Assembly (NCBI GenBank): GCA_022842465.1 | Contig: JALHPN010000085.1 | Coordinates: 1-34,548 of the forward strand | Length of the DNA stretch: 34,548 bases | Direction: 5' to 3' | Origin: Polyangiaceae bacterium | GTDB taxonomy: Bacteria; Myxococcota_A; Polyangia; Polyangiales; Polyangiaceae | Shown here: one piece after another, positions 25,255-33,128 of the stretch | Position numbering within the stretch: position 1 is the stretch's first letter | Layout of the letters: every line of letters starts with the position of its first letter | The notes under the pieces: model-generated | The model's input: only the letters and a program-made list of their open reading frames with translations | What the model was told of the DNA's origin: nothing | Database searches by the model: none | Position numbers and translations under genes: made by a program

Positions 25255-25288
25255 TTTCGTTCTGTACGGAAAGAGCGTAGGATTTCCG
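25255..25288 (+). promoter_or_regulatory. possible promoter with overlapping inverted repeat for the Ser/Thr kinase gene
   Basis: TTTCGT (25255-25260) and TAGGAT (25278-25283) are 17 bp apart, and TAGGAT matches the -10 consensus at 4 of 6 positions; the -35 match is poor. The region is unusually A/T-rich for this window. An inverted repeat CGGAAA-N10-TTTCCG (25267-25288) covers the -10 box, so it could be an operator. The ATG at 25308 would leave a very short leader and has no clear ribosome site. Confidence 0.3.
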
Positions 25289-25307
25289 ACGGCTGCCTTC
25301 CGTCGCC

Positions 25308-27986
25308 ATGGCTGCGAACGAGTCGAAGATCCCGGTCGGGACCACCCTGGTCGGCAAGTACCGCGTCGTCCGCGAAATCGGGCGCGGAGGGATGGCTGCG
25401 GTCTACGAGGCCGAGCAGCTCTCGCTCGGCAAGAAGGTCGCCATCAAGATCCTCGCGGCGGAGCTCGCCGCGTCGACGATCGTCATCGAGCGATTCTTCC
25501 GCGAGGCCCGCGCCGCCGCGAGCGTGCGCAGCCCGTACATCGTCGACGTGTACGACTCGGGGCGCCTCGACGACGGGCGTCCCTTCATCGCGATGGAGCT
25601 CCTCGAGGGGGAGTCTCTCTACGACCGCATGGCGCGCGTGCGGCTCATCGACATCCCGACGACCATCCGCGTCATCGCGCACACCGCGAAAGGCCTCGTG
25701 AAGGCGCACGCCGCGGGCATCGTCCACCGCGACCTGAAGCCCGAGAACATCTTCCTCACGAAGAGCGACGACGGCGACGACATCTGCAAGATCCTCGATT
25801 TCGGCCTCGCCAAGTTCTACGCGCCGATGAATCCGGAGGGGAACGTCCAGAAGCGCCTCACGCGTGAAGGGGCCGTCTTCGGAACGCCGGCGTACATGTC
25901 CCCGGAGCAGGTGAAGGGGCAGGGGAACGTCGATCACCGCGCGGACCTGTGGGCCCTCGGCTGCATGGCGTACGAGTGCCTGATCGGGCGGCCCGTGTGG
26001 AACATGGATCAGGGCGTGGCGATGACCTTCGCGGCGATCGCGACGGCGCCGATCCCGGTCCCGTCGCACGTGCGTCCGGATCTGCCGCCCGAGTTCGATC
26101 AGTGGTTCGCGAAGTGTCTCGAGCGGAACCCCGATCGCAGGTACCAGTCGGCGAAGGAGCTCGCCGATGCCTTCGTGGAGGTGTGGGGCGCGCCCCGTGG
26201 CTCGACGGGCAGCTATCCGAACGTCGCGTTCTCCTCCGCGCGCGCCGCGCCCGTCATCCACGCGCAGGCGGAGGAGCTCTCCACCGACGTCCTCGAGAGC
26301 GTGCGGCCGCCGCCGGGCGGCGTCCCGGTGCCGCCGTCGACCGCGCGCGGCATGGGGGCCGGGGGTCCGCTCAACGGGCGCGTGAGCGGGAGCGACTCGT
26401 CGGCGATCCCGCTCGTGCAGCGGTCCTCGGCGTCGGCCCCGGGCACGGTCCCGCCCGAGTCCTCACCGCGGCGCGCGTCTCCGGTTCGCGTCGCGCTCTC
26501 CGCGACGTTCCTGGCGGTCGGTCTCACGGCTGCGGGCTTCGTGTGGGTGCGGTTCCTCAGCCCGCAGGTGCGGACGCCGCTCGTGCAATCCACCGCGTCC
26601 GCCGCGGCGAGCGGCGCGAGCTCGGGGGGCGCAGGGATCCCGTCGGCGCCGGAGCCGAAGTGGTCGGTCGTCGTCGGTGAGGCGCAGAAGCTCTTCGCGC
26701 AAGGGGACACGGCGGGGGCGCTGAAGAAGCTCGAGGAGGCTGCGAAGATCCCCGGCGGCGGGCCGGCCGCGAAGGTCTTCAGCGAGCAGCTCGCCGTCGC
26801 GGCGAAGTCGGCGGGGCCGTGCAAGGCCGTCGCGTTCGCGCGCCCGCGGCTCGCGACCGATCGCCGCGCGGAGCGACCGTCGATCGTGTCCACGACGACG
26901 GGCGGCATCGTCGCCTGGACCGACGATCACGAAGAGGCAGGGCACGATCACGTCTACGCCGCGGTGATCGATCCGACGGGGCACACGCAGGGAGCGATCC
27001 GCGACCTGACGCCGGACGCGAAGGAGGCTTCTCGTCCCCTGCTCGCGCCGGTCGGCGCCAACCGCAGCGTGCTCCTCTACGGCGACGTCACGAAGGCCGG
27101 CAAGGAGTACGGCGTCTTCGCGCGCGCCCTCGACCCCGAAGGCCGCATCGATCCGACGCGTGGGACGAAGATCCCGATTCACCCGTCGACCCGGCAGCCG
27201 CACTCGTGGCCCGCCTTCGAGCGTGCGCCCCAGGGCCTCTACATCGTGTGGCAGGACGATCGGGACAAGGAAGGCGACACGGACCTCTTCGTCCGCCTCC
27301 TGAAGGACGACCTCGATCTCGGCCCCGAGATCCGGCTCACGGACTACGTGCCGGCGCCTCGCGCGAAGGCCGCGCCGCGCGTGCGGATGCCGAGCGTCGC
27401 CGTCGGGGCGAACACCCTCCTCGTCGCCTACAAGCTCGAGAAGGAGAGCCAGCGCGAGATCGTGCGCATCCGTGTGCCGCTCGACAAGCTCGTCGGCAAC
27501 GGGCTCGCGGTCCCGAAGGACAACAAGACGTCCCGCGTCCTCGGTGACGCGCTGACGATCAACGACAACCCCAAGGCGCCCGTCGACGGCCCGGACATCG
27601 CGTGCGGCCAGGAGGGCTGCTTCGTCGCGTACCAGCTCGACACGGGCGGGGCGTTCGCAGCCTTCATCGATCCGAAGGATTCCAAGGTCATCTGGACGAA
27701 GCGGCTCGGCTCCGAGAAGGCGTCCCGTCCGTCCCTCGCCGTGAACGCGGGCCGCGTCGCGGTCACGTTCTTCGACCAGAACCGGATCAAGATGTCGTTT
27801 CTCTCTCGCGACAGCCTGGTCAGCGCTCCGAATCCGCTCCTTCGCATCAGCGACGCGACGAGCCCGCGTCCCGTCCTCACGGCGGGCGGGGGCGAGAACG
27901 AGTGGTATCTCGCGTGGCAGGACGTCGAGGCGCCGCGCACCGAGGTCTACGCGGCGCGCCTCGTCTGCAACGCCGCTGCGAAGTGA
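25308..27986 (+). CDS. membrane Ser/Thr protein kinase with predicted extracytoplasmic beta-propeller
   Basis: This 892-residue protein starts at ATG 25308. The cytoplasmic kinase domain (about 18-295) is complete: glycine loop GRGGMAAVY, Lys47 in VAIK, catalytic HRDLKPEN (D142), DFG 164-166 and the GTPAYMSPEQ activation end. A Pro/Ser-rich linker leads to one membrane helix at about 393-413. Outside the membrane a short TPR-like helical pair (AQKLFAQGDTAGALKKLEEA) precedes about 400 residues of strand-rich repeats. Their units, such as GGIVAWTDDH, GLYIVWQDDRD, TLLVAYKLEK, GCFVAYQLD and EWYLAWQDVE, suggest a six- or seven-bladed beta-propeller, presumably the sensor. Substrates are unknown. 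It may form a transcript with the following protease gene, which starts 5-8 bp after its stop. Confidence 0.95.
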   Translation: MAANESKIPVGTTLVGKYRVVREIGRGGMAAVYEAEQLSLGKKVAIKILAAELAASTIVIERFFREARAAASVRSPYIVDVYDSGRLDDGRPFIAMELLEGESLYDRMARVRLIDIPTTIRVIAHTAKGLVKAHAAGIVHRDLKPENIFLTKSDDGDDICKILDFGLAKFYAPMNPEGNVQKRLTREGAVFGTPAYMSPEQVKGQGNVDHRADLWALGCMAYECLIGRPVWNMDQGVAMTFAAIATAPIPVPSHVRPDLPPEFDQWFAKCLERNPDRRYQSAKELADAFVEVWGAPRGSTGSYPNVAFSSARAAPVIHAQAEELSTDVLESVRPPPGGVPVPPSTARGMGAGGPLNGRVSGSDSSAIPLVQRSSASAPGTVPPESSPRRASPVRVALSATFLAVGLTAAGFVWVRFLSPQVRTPLVQSTASAAASGASSGGAGIPSAPEPKWSVVVGEAQKLFAQGDTAGALKKLEEAAKIPGGGPAAKVFSEQLAVAAKSAGPCKAVAFARPRLATDRRAERPSIVSTTTGGIVAWTDDHEEAGHDHVYAAVIDPTGHTQGAIRDLTPDAKEASRPLLAPVGANRSVLLYGDVTKAGKEYGVFARALDPEGRIDPTRGTKIPIHPSTRQPHSWPAFERAPQGLYIVWQDDRDKEGDTDLFVRLLKDDLDLGPEIRLTDYVPAPRAKAAPRVRMPSVAVGANTLLVAYKLEKESQREIVRIRVPLDKLVGNGLAVPKDNKTSRVLGDALTINDNPKAPVDGPDIACGQEGCFVAYQLDTGGAFAAFIDPKDSKVIWTKRLGSEKASRPSLAVNAGRVAVTFFDQNRIKMSFLSRDSLVSAPNPLLRISDATSPRPVLTAGGGENEWYLAWQDVEAPRTEVYAARLVCNAAAK

Positions 27987-27990
27987 TCAC

Positions 27991-28698
27991 ATGATGGAGC
28001 GGCGAGCCCGGATCGCGCTCGAGGTGCTGATCGTGTCGCTCGCGGTCACGGCGTCCGTCACGCTCGCGTCGCGCTTCCTGCCCGATCGCTACGTGGCGAC
28101 CGCGGTGGGCTTCGTGTTCCTCGGCGCCACGTGGGCGATGGTGTGGCGCAAGGACGACGCGCGCGTGGAGCGCTCCGGTCTCGCCCTCGCAGGGCTCGTC
28201 CTGCCCGGACCCGTCGACCGGCCCCGGCTCGCGCGCGCGATCCTCCAGGCGCTCGCCTGGGCCGCGCTCTCTGCCGCGCTCACCTTCGTGCCGTTCTTCT
28301 TCGGGTGGCGCGCGTTCTGGCATCCCCACGGCCACTTCGCCCTCCGGGTCGCGCCGCTCGACGTCCTGAACGAGGCGTTCGGTCAGCTCGTCATCATCGC
28401 CCTGCCGGAGGAGGCGTTCTACCGCGGCTACGTACAGTCGCGCCTCGACGACCTCTTCCCGAACAAGGTGCGGGTGCTCGGCGCCGAGATCGGGCCCGCG
28501 CTCGTCGTCACGAGCGTCGTCTTCGCGCTCGGTCACTTCGCGACGATCAGGGAGCCCGCGCGTCTCGCCGTGTTCTTCCCGTCGCTCCTCTTCGGCTGGC
28601 TCCGCGCGCGGACGCGAGGCATCGGCGCCGGCGTGGCGTTCCACGCCTCGTGCAACGTCTTCAGCGAGCTCCTGGGCAAGGGCTTCCGCGTCTACTAG
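27991..28698 (+). CDS. CPBP-family intramembrane protease, myxosortase-like
   Basis: This 235-residue protein (start ATG 27991 or 27994) has five or six hydrophobic segments. The CPBP glutamic-protease motifs are present: EExxxR as E140-E141-AFY-R145, F-x3-H as FALGH (H182), and H-x3-N as HASCN (H218, N222). The ALPEEAFYRGYVQSRLDD and FFPSLLFGWLRARTRGIGAG segments remind me of the myxosortase branch of CPBP proteases, which cut MYXO-CTERM surface proteins in myxobacteria; this is recognition from memory, not a search. No MYXO-CTERM protein is visible in the window. CPBP proteases also process bacteriocins or prenylated peptides, so the substrate is open. Confidence 0.88.
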   Translation: MMERRARIALEVLIVSLAVTASVTLASRFLPDRYVATAVGFVFLGATWAMVWRKDDARVERSGLALAGLVLPGPVDRPRLARAILQALAWAALSAALTFVPFFFGWRAFWHPHGHFALRVAPLDVLNEAFGQLVIIALPEEAFYRGYVQSRLDDLFPNKVRVLGAEIGPALVVTSVVFALGHFATIREPARLAVFFPSLLFGWLRARTRGIGAGVAFHASCNVFSELLGKGFRVY

Positions 28699-28709
28699 AC
28701 AGTCTCCCC

Positions 28710-29369
28710 GTGTCCACGCTCCGCGCGGCGCTCTTCGACATGGATCGAACGCTCGTCCGAAAGGAGACGGCGAGCCTCTACGTCCGGTACCAGCGGACGA
28801 TCGGCGAGGCGCGCCGCCGCGACCTCTTGCGCGTGCTCTGGTGGGTCGGTCAGTACACGCTCGGCGTCGTCGACGCCTCCGAGGTCGCGGCGCTCGCCGC
28901 GAAGCAACTCGCCGGTACGCCCGAGCTCGTGCTCGCGGCGCGCTGCGACGACTGGTTCCGCCGCTTCGTCGAGCCGCACGTCTGCGATCTCGGCCGTCGG
29001 GCGGTCGAGCGGCATCGCGCGCGCGGCGAGCACCTCGCGATCGTCACGGGCGCGTCCCCCTACGCCGCCCGGCCGCTCGCGCGGAGGCTCGGGATCCCTC
29101 ACGTCGTCGCGAGCGAGCTGGAGGTCGACCAGGAGGGACGCTTCACCGGCCGCTTCGAGGATCCGCTCTGCTACGGGGCGGGGAAGATCGTGCGCGCTCG
29201 GCGGCTCGCCGAGAAGCTGGGGTTCGTCCTCGAGGACTCGACCTTCTACAGCGACTCGTACACGGATCTGCCGCTGCTCGAGCACGTGCGGGAGGCCGTC
29301 GTCGTGAACCCCGATCTACGGCTCGCCCGCGAGGCGCGCCGGCGTGGTTGGCGCGTCGAGACCTGGTGA
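28710..29369 (+). CDS. HAD-superfamily phosphatase, SerB-like subfamily IB
   Basis: The GTG start at 28710 gives 219 residues. Motif I is LFDMDRTLV with nucleophile D10 and acid/base D12. Motif II is IVTGASP (T113), motif III includes K159 (GAGKIVRARRL), and motif IV is YSDSYTDLPLL (D182, D186). This matches HAD-IB hydrolases such as SerB-type phosphatases that remove phosphate from small metabolites; phosphoserine is the classical substrate, but IB paralogues vary. It begins 11 bp after the protease gene. Its 3' end overlaps the convergent hybrid kinase gene by 54 bp. Confidence 0.92.
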   Translation: MSTLRAALFDMDRTLVRKETASLYVRYQRTIGEARRRDLLRVLWWVGQYTLGVVDASEVAALAAKQLAGTPELVLAARCDDWFRRFVEPHVCDLGRRAVERHRARGEHLAIVTGASPYAARPLARRLGIPHVVASELEVDQEGRFTGRFEDPLCYGAGKIVRARRLAEKLGFVLEDSTFYSDSYTDLPLLEHVREAVVVNPDLRLAREARRRGWRVETW

Positions 29370-31289
29370 CGAGGGCGGCGTCGCCCGCGGCGCGACCAGC
29401 TTCACGGCCTCGACGACCGCCGCGCGCGAGAAGGGCTTCGAGAGGCACGGGTTCGTGACGTCTCGGAGGAAGGTCTCCGAGCGCGCCGTGAAGGCCCCCC
29501 CCGTCAGGAAGACGATTCGGTCGCGGAGCGCGCTCGAGATCGCGCCGAGCTGGTCGTAGAGCTCCATCCCGCTCATCGCCGGCATCATGAGGTCGCAGAG
29601 GATCGCGTCGAAGTGGTCGCCGCCCGCGAGCCGCTTCAGCGCGACGCGCGCGTCGATCTCGACCTCGACCTCGTGCTGCGGGGCGAGGATCCGCGCGAGC
29701 GCTCGTCCGATCGCGGGCTCGTCGTCGACGACGAGGACGCGCGGTCGCCCGGTGCCCGTGCCTGCGGCCACGGCGGTGACGCGCGCCTGCTCTCTCGGGA
29801 TCGCGTCGGCGACAGGTCCCTGGTGCGCCGGCAGCGTCACGCGGACGGTCGTGCCCTCGGCCTCGCTGGAGTGGACGTCGATCTCTCCCCCGTGCGCGAG
29901 GATCGTGCGGTGCGCGACGGCGAGCTCGACGCCGGCCGTCGCGTTCCCCGACGCCGCGAACGGGTCGAACATGCGCGCGCGCTCGACGTCGCCGAGGACG
30001 GACCCGTCGTCGTGGACCTCGATGGTCGCGCGACCCGTCGCGTCGGTCCGGGAGCGGACGCGGATCACGCTGTCCAGCGCGCGCCCTTCGCCGACGCGTG
30101 AAGCCGCACCGAGCAGGAGCGCCACGAGGGCGGCGGTCATCTGCCCGCGGTCGGCGAGCAGCGGGGGCGTCGCTCCCTCTTCGACGACCAGTTGCGCGTG
30201 ATGACGGAGGGCGTGCGCGGAGGCGCGGACGGCGCCCTCGACGAGGGCGGCCACCTCGACGACCTCGCGCGTCCCTTGATCGCCTTGCGCGATCGGGCGC
30301 AGGACGTCCACGATGTTTCGCACGCGGTCGGCGCCGTGAGCGGCGTCCTCGAGCGCAGAGACGATCTCGGGATCGATCGGCTCGCCTCGCTCGAGATCGT
30401 GCCGGAGGACTTCGAGCGCGTGTCCCACGTTCGCGAGCACGAACGACAGCGGGTTGTTGATCTCGTGGCGCATGCCGGCCGCCATCGTTCCCACCGCGGC
30501 GAGGCGCTCGGCGGCGAGGAGCCTTCGCTCGAGGCGTCGTCGCTCGGCGACGTCGCGGAGCGCGACGACGGCGCCGAGCGTCGCAGTGTCGGGCGACACC
30601 ATCGGCGCGATGCTCCCTTCCACCTCGATCGCCGTAGGCCCCGTCCCGAGGCGCGCGTCGCGTGGCAGCGGGGTGACCGTCCGCTGGTGGAGCGCCTGGG
30701 TGACGAGCGCGGAGAGCTCGGCCCCCCGCGCGTCGACGAGTCGGAGCACGGCGGCGACCGGCTTCCCGGTCACCGCGTCGCGGTCGCGACCGAGGAGGCG
30801 CTCCGCCGCGGCATTCACGAACGTGATCCGTTCGGCGGCATCGACGGTGAGGACGGCGTCGGCGATCGAGTGGAGCGTGGTCGAGAACCACTGCTCGCGC
30901 GCCGCCGCGATCTTCTCCAGCTCGTGCTGGTGGAGGGCGAGCTCGACCGCGATCGTGAGCTCGCGCGGTCCGAACGGCTTTCGCAGGTAGCCGTTCGGAG
31001 CGGTCTGCTTCGCGCGGTGGAGCGTCGCGTGATCGAAGAAGCTCGTGAGGTAGACGACAGGGACGTCGAGCTTCTCGCGGAGGACACTCGCCGTCTCGAT
31101 GCCGTCGATCGGCCCGTCGAGCTGGACGTCCATGAGGACGAGCGCAGGTCGCAGGCGGAGCGCCGCCTCGATCGCCCGCTCGCCCGAGGGGACGGTCTCG
31201 GGAACGAGGTAGCCCGCGCCGACGAGCGCGTCGCGGATGGACTCCGCGGCGCTCGCGTCGTCTTCGACGACCAGGATCGACGCCGGCAT
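29316..31289 (-). CDS. hybrid signalling protein REC-PAS-HisKA-HATPase-like-REC
   Basis: The start ATG 31289 gives 657 residues. An N-terminal receiver has D54 and K104, a PAS-like domain spans about 130-250, and a HisKA region has H275 (GMRHEINNPL). The ATPase domain (about 345-487) is poorly conserved: the N box reads AALVALLLGAASR without its Asn, G1 reads HDDGSVLGD, and the G2 loop reads NATAGVELAVAH without the GxGxG pattern, though FDPFA remains. A C-terminal receiver (about 515-640) is complete with D566 and K618. It has no membrane segment. The degenerate ATPase suggests a phosphotransfer scaffold or pseudokinase fed by another kinase, which is inference. It is divergent from nadC, with 97 bp between starts. 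Confidence 0.9.
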   Translation of the reverse strand: MPASILVVEDDASAAESIRDALVGAGYLVPETVPSGERAIEAALRLRPALVLMDVQLDGPIDGIETASVLREKLDVPVVYLTSFFDHATLHRAKQTAPNGYLRKPFGPRELTIAVELALHQHELEKIAAAREQWFSTTLHSIADAVLTVDAAERITFVNAAAERLLGRDRDAVTGKPVAAVLRLVDARGAELSALVTQALHQRTVTPLPRDARLGTGPTAIEVEGSIAPMVSPDTATLGAVVALRDVAERRRLERRLLAAERLAAVGTMAAGMRHEINNPLSFVLANVGHALEVLRHDLERGEPIDPEIVSALEDAAHGADRVRNIVDVLRPIAQGDQGTREVVEVAALVEGAVRASAHALRHHAQLVVEEGATPPLLADRGQMTAALVALLLGAASRVGEGRALDSVIRVRSRTDATGRATIEVHDDGSVLGDVERARMFDPFAASGNATAGVELAVAHRTILAHGGEIDVHSSEAEGTTVRVTLPAHQGPVADAIPREQARVTAVAAGTGTGRPRVLVVDDEPAIGRALARILAPQHEVEVEIDARVALKRLAGGDHFDAILCDLMMPAMSGMELYDQLGAISSALRDRIVFLTGGAFTARSETFLRDVTNPCLSKPFSRAAVVEAVKLVAPRATPPSSPGLDAPTTPARLAGEP

Positions 31290-31386
31290 TCCCCGGTATG
31301 GTCCTCTTCCGGGTCGCGCGAAACAAGGTCCGTATTGCCGCACCTCGCGCTTGAGACGCCGTTCGAGCGCGGCTATGCCGGGGCCC

Positions 31387-32280
31387 ATGTCGTCGCCGCC
31401 TCGCCTGCCCACCCCCGTCGGTCCCCCGGCGGATCTGCTCGAGCTCCCCCGGCCGGTCGTGGACGACCTCGTCGCCCGCGCGCTGGTCGAGGATCTCGGG
31501 GCGGGGGACGTGACGACCGAAGCCTGCGTGCCCATCGAGGCCGTCGCGACGGCGAAGGCGGTGGCCCGGAAGGAGCTGGTCGCGTGTGGTTTGCCAGTCG
31601 CGGCGCGGGTTTTCGCGCTCCTCGACGCCACGCTCCTCTTCACGGCCTCGGTCGAAGAGGGCGCCCTCGTGCCCCCGGGGACCACCCTGTTCACGGTGGC
31701 CGGGCGAGCCCGCGCCATCCTCGTCGGCGAGCGCGTCGCCTTGAACCTCGTGCAGCGCATGTGCGGCATCGCGACCGCCACCCGACGCTACGTGCAAGCC
31801 CTCCCGACCGGTTCCAGGACGCGGATCACCGATACGCGGAAGACGACGCCGGGGCTCCGCTTGCTCGAGCGCTACGCGGTCCGACGGGGCGGCGGTCACA
31901 ACCACCGGAACGACCTCGGGTCGGCCGTGCTCATCAAGGACAACCACATCGTGGCGGCGCGCGGCGTGACGGAGGCGATCACGCGCGCCCGCGCCCGCGC
32001 CCCGCACACGAGCAAGATCGAGTGCGAGGTCGATTCGCTCGAGCAGCTCGACGAGGCGCTCGCGGCGGGCGCGGACATCGTCCTGCTCGACAACATGGCG
32101 ACCGACATGGTCGAGGAGGCCGTGCGCCGGACGCGGGGACGCGCGCTCCTCGAGGCGTCGGGCGGCATCACGCTCGAGCGCGTCGCGGACCTGGCGCGCG
32201 CGGGGGTCGATGCGATCAGCGTCGGCGCGCTCACCCATTCGACGCCGGCGGCCGACATCGGCCTCGACTTCGAGGCGTGA
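31387..32280 (+). CDS. nadC: nicotinate-nucleotide pyrophosphorylase (carboxylating)
   Basis: This 297-residue enzyme of de novo NAD synthesis converts quinolinate and phosphoribosyl pyrophosphate to nicotinate mononucleotide, carbon dioxide and pyrophosphate. Family blocks are clear: EDLGAGDVTTEA near the N-terminus, ALNLVQRMCGIAT, the substrate-binding TRKTTPGLR...YAVRRGGGHNHR, LIKDNHI, ECEVDSLEQL, LLDNM and EASGGI. An in-frame ATG four codons upstream (31375) is an alternative start. The end is five bases from the birA start, so the two are probably co-transcribed. The other NAD genes nadA and nadB are not in the window. Confidence 0.97.
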   Translation: MSSPPRLPTPVGPPADLLELPRPVVDDLVARALVEDLGAGDVTTEACVPIEAVATAKAVARKELVACGLPVAARVFALLDATLLFTASVEEGALVPPGTTLFTVAGRARAILVGERVALNLVQRMCGIATATRRYVQALPTGSRTRITDTRKTTPGLRLLERYAVRRGGGHNHRNDLGSAVLIKDNHIVAARGVTEAITRARARAPHTSKIECEVDSLEQLDEALAAGADIVLLDNMATDMVEEAVRRTRGRALLEASGGITLERVADLARAGVDAISVGALTHSTPAADIGLDFEA

Positions 32281-32284
32281 GCGC

Positions 32285-33100
32285 GTGACGGAGCTCGCCG
32301 CGCGTGTTCGCGAGCTCGTGCGCGAGCGCGCCCTTCGCCTCGGCGATCCGCTCGTCGCGCTCGAGGAGTGTGCTTCGACGAACGACGAGGCGAAGGAGGG
32401 CGCGCGCGCGGGCGCGCCCCACGGCGCGACGTGGCTCGCCGAGTCCCAGACGCGGGGGCGCGGTCGTCAGGGCCGGACCTGGTCCTCGGGCCCGGGCGAC
32501 GCCCTCCTCGTCTCCGTCCTCCTCCGCATCCCTTGCGAGCCTTCGCGCGTCCCGCAGCTCTCGCTCGCCTGCGGGCTCGCGGTGCGGGATGCGGTCGCGA
32601 AGGCGGTCTCCGACGACGCCTCCGTGGTCGTGAAATGGCCAAACGACGTGCTCGTCCGCGGGCGGAAGGTCGCTGGGATCCTGATCGAGTCGTCCATCTC
32701 CGCCGGACCGCCCGCCCGCACGAGCCACGTCGTCGTCGGGATCGGGATCAACGTGCACGCGCGCGAGCTGCCGGACGAGCTCCAGGCGATCGCGACCTCC
32801 GTCGCGCGCGAGCGGTCCGCCGTGGGCGGCACATCCGCCCCCGACCGCGCGGAGATCCTCGCGGACGTCCTCGCCGGTCTCGACCGTGACGTCGAGCTCG
32901 TGGCGTTCCGCGGCCTCACGAAGGTGCGCGCGCGGCTCTCGGCGCGCGACGCGCTCGCCGGTCGGACGGTCGAGGTCGACGGCTTCCGCGGCGTCGCCTC
33001 GGGGATCGACGACGAGGGCCGCCTCCTCGTCCGGAGCGCGGAGACCGGGGAGATCCGCCGCGTCGTCGCCGGCGACGTGCACCTCGGGCTGAGGAAGTGA
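32285..33100 (+). CDS. birA: biotin--[acetyl-CoA-carboxylase] ligase, catalytic type without repressor domain
   Basis: The GTG start at 32285 gives 271 residues. The biotin-binding loop GRGRQGRTW, the core KWPNDVL and GRKVAGIL...VVVGIGINVH identify biotin protein ligase, which activates biotin with ATP and attaches it to carrier Lys residues of carboxylases. A C-terminal SH3-like domain follows (GRTVEVDGFRGVASGIDDEGRLLVR). There is no N-terminal winged helix, so it is the monofunctional class and should not act as a DNA-binding repressor. It follows nadC by four bases, suggesting one transcript for two cofactor genes. Confidence 0.97.
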   Translation: MTELAARVRELVRERALRLGDPLVALEECASTNDEAKEGARAGAPHGATWLAESQTRGRGRQGRTWSSGPGDALLVSVLLRIPCEPSRVPQLSLACGLAVRDAVAKAVSDDASVVVKWPNDVLVRGRKVAGILIESSISAGPPARTSHVVVGIGINVHARELPDELQAIATSVARERSAVGGTSAPDRAEILADVLAGLDRDVELVAFRGLTKVRARLSARDALAGRTVEVDGFRGVASGIDDEGRLLVRSAETGEIRRVVAGDVHLGLRK

Positions 33101-33128
33101 CCTCGGTCGCCGTGCTAGGGTCGACCGC

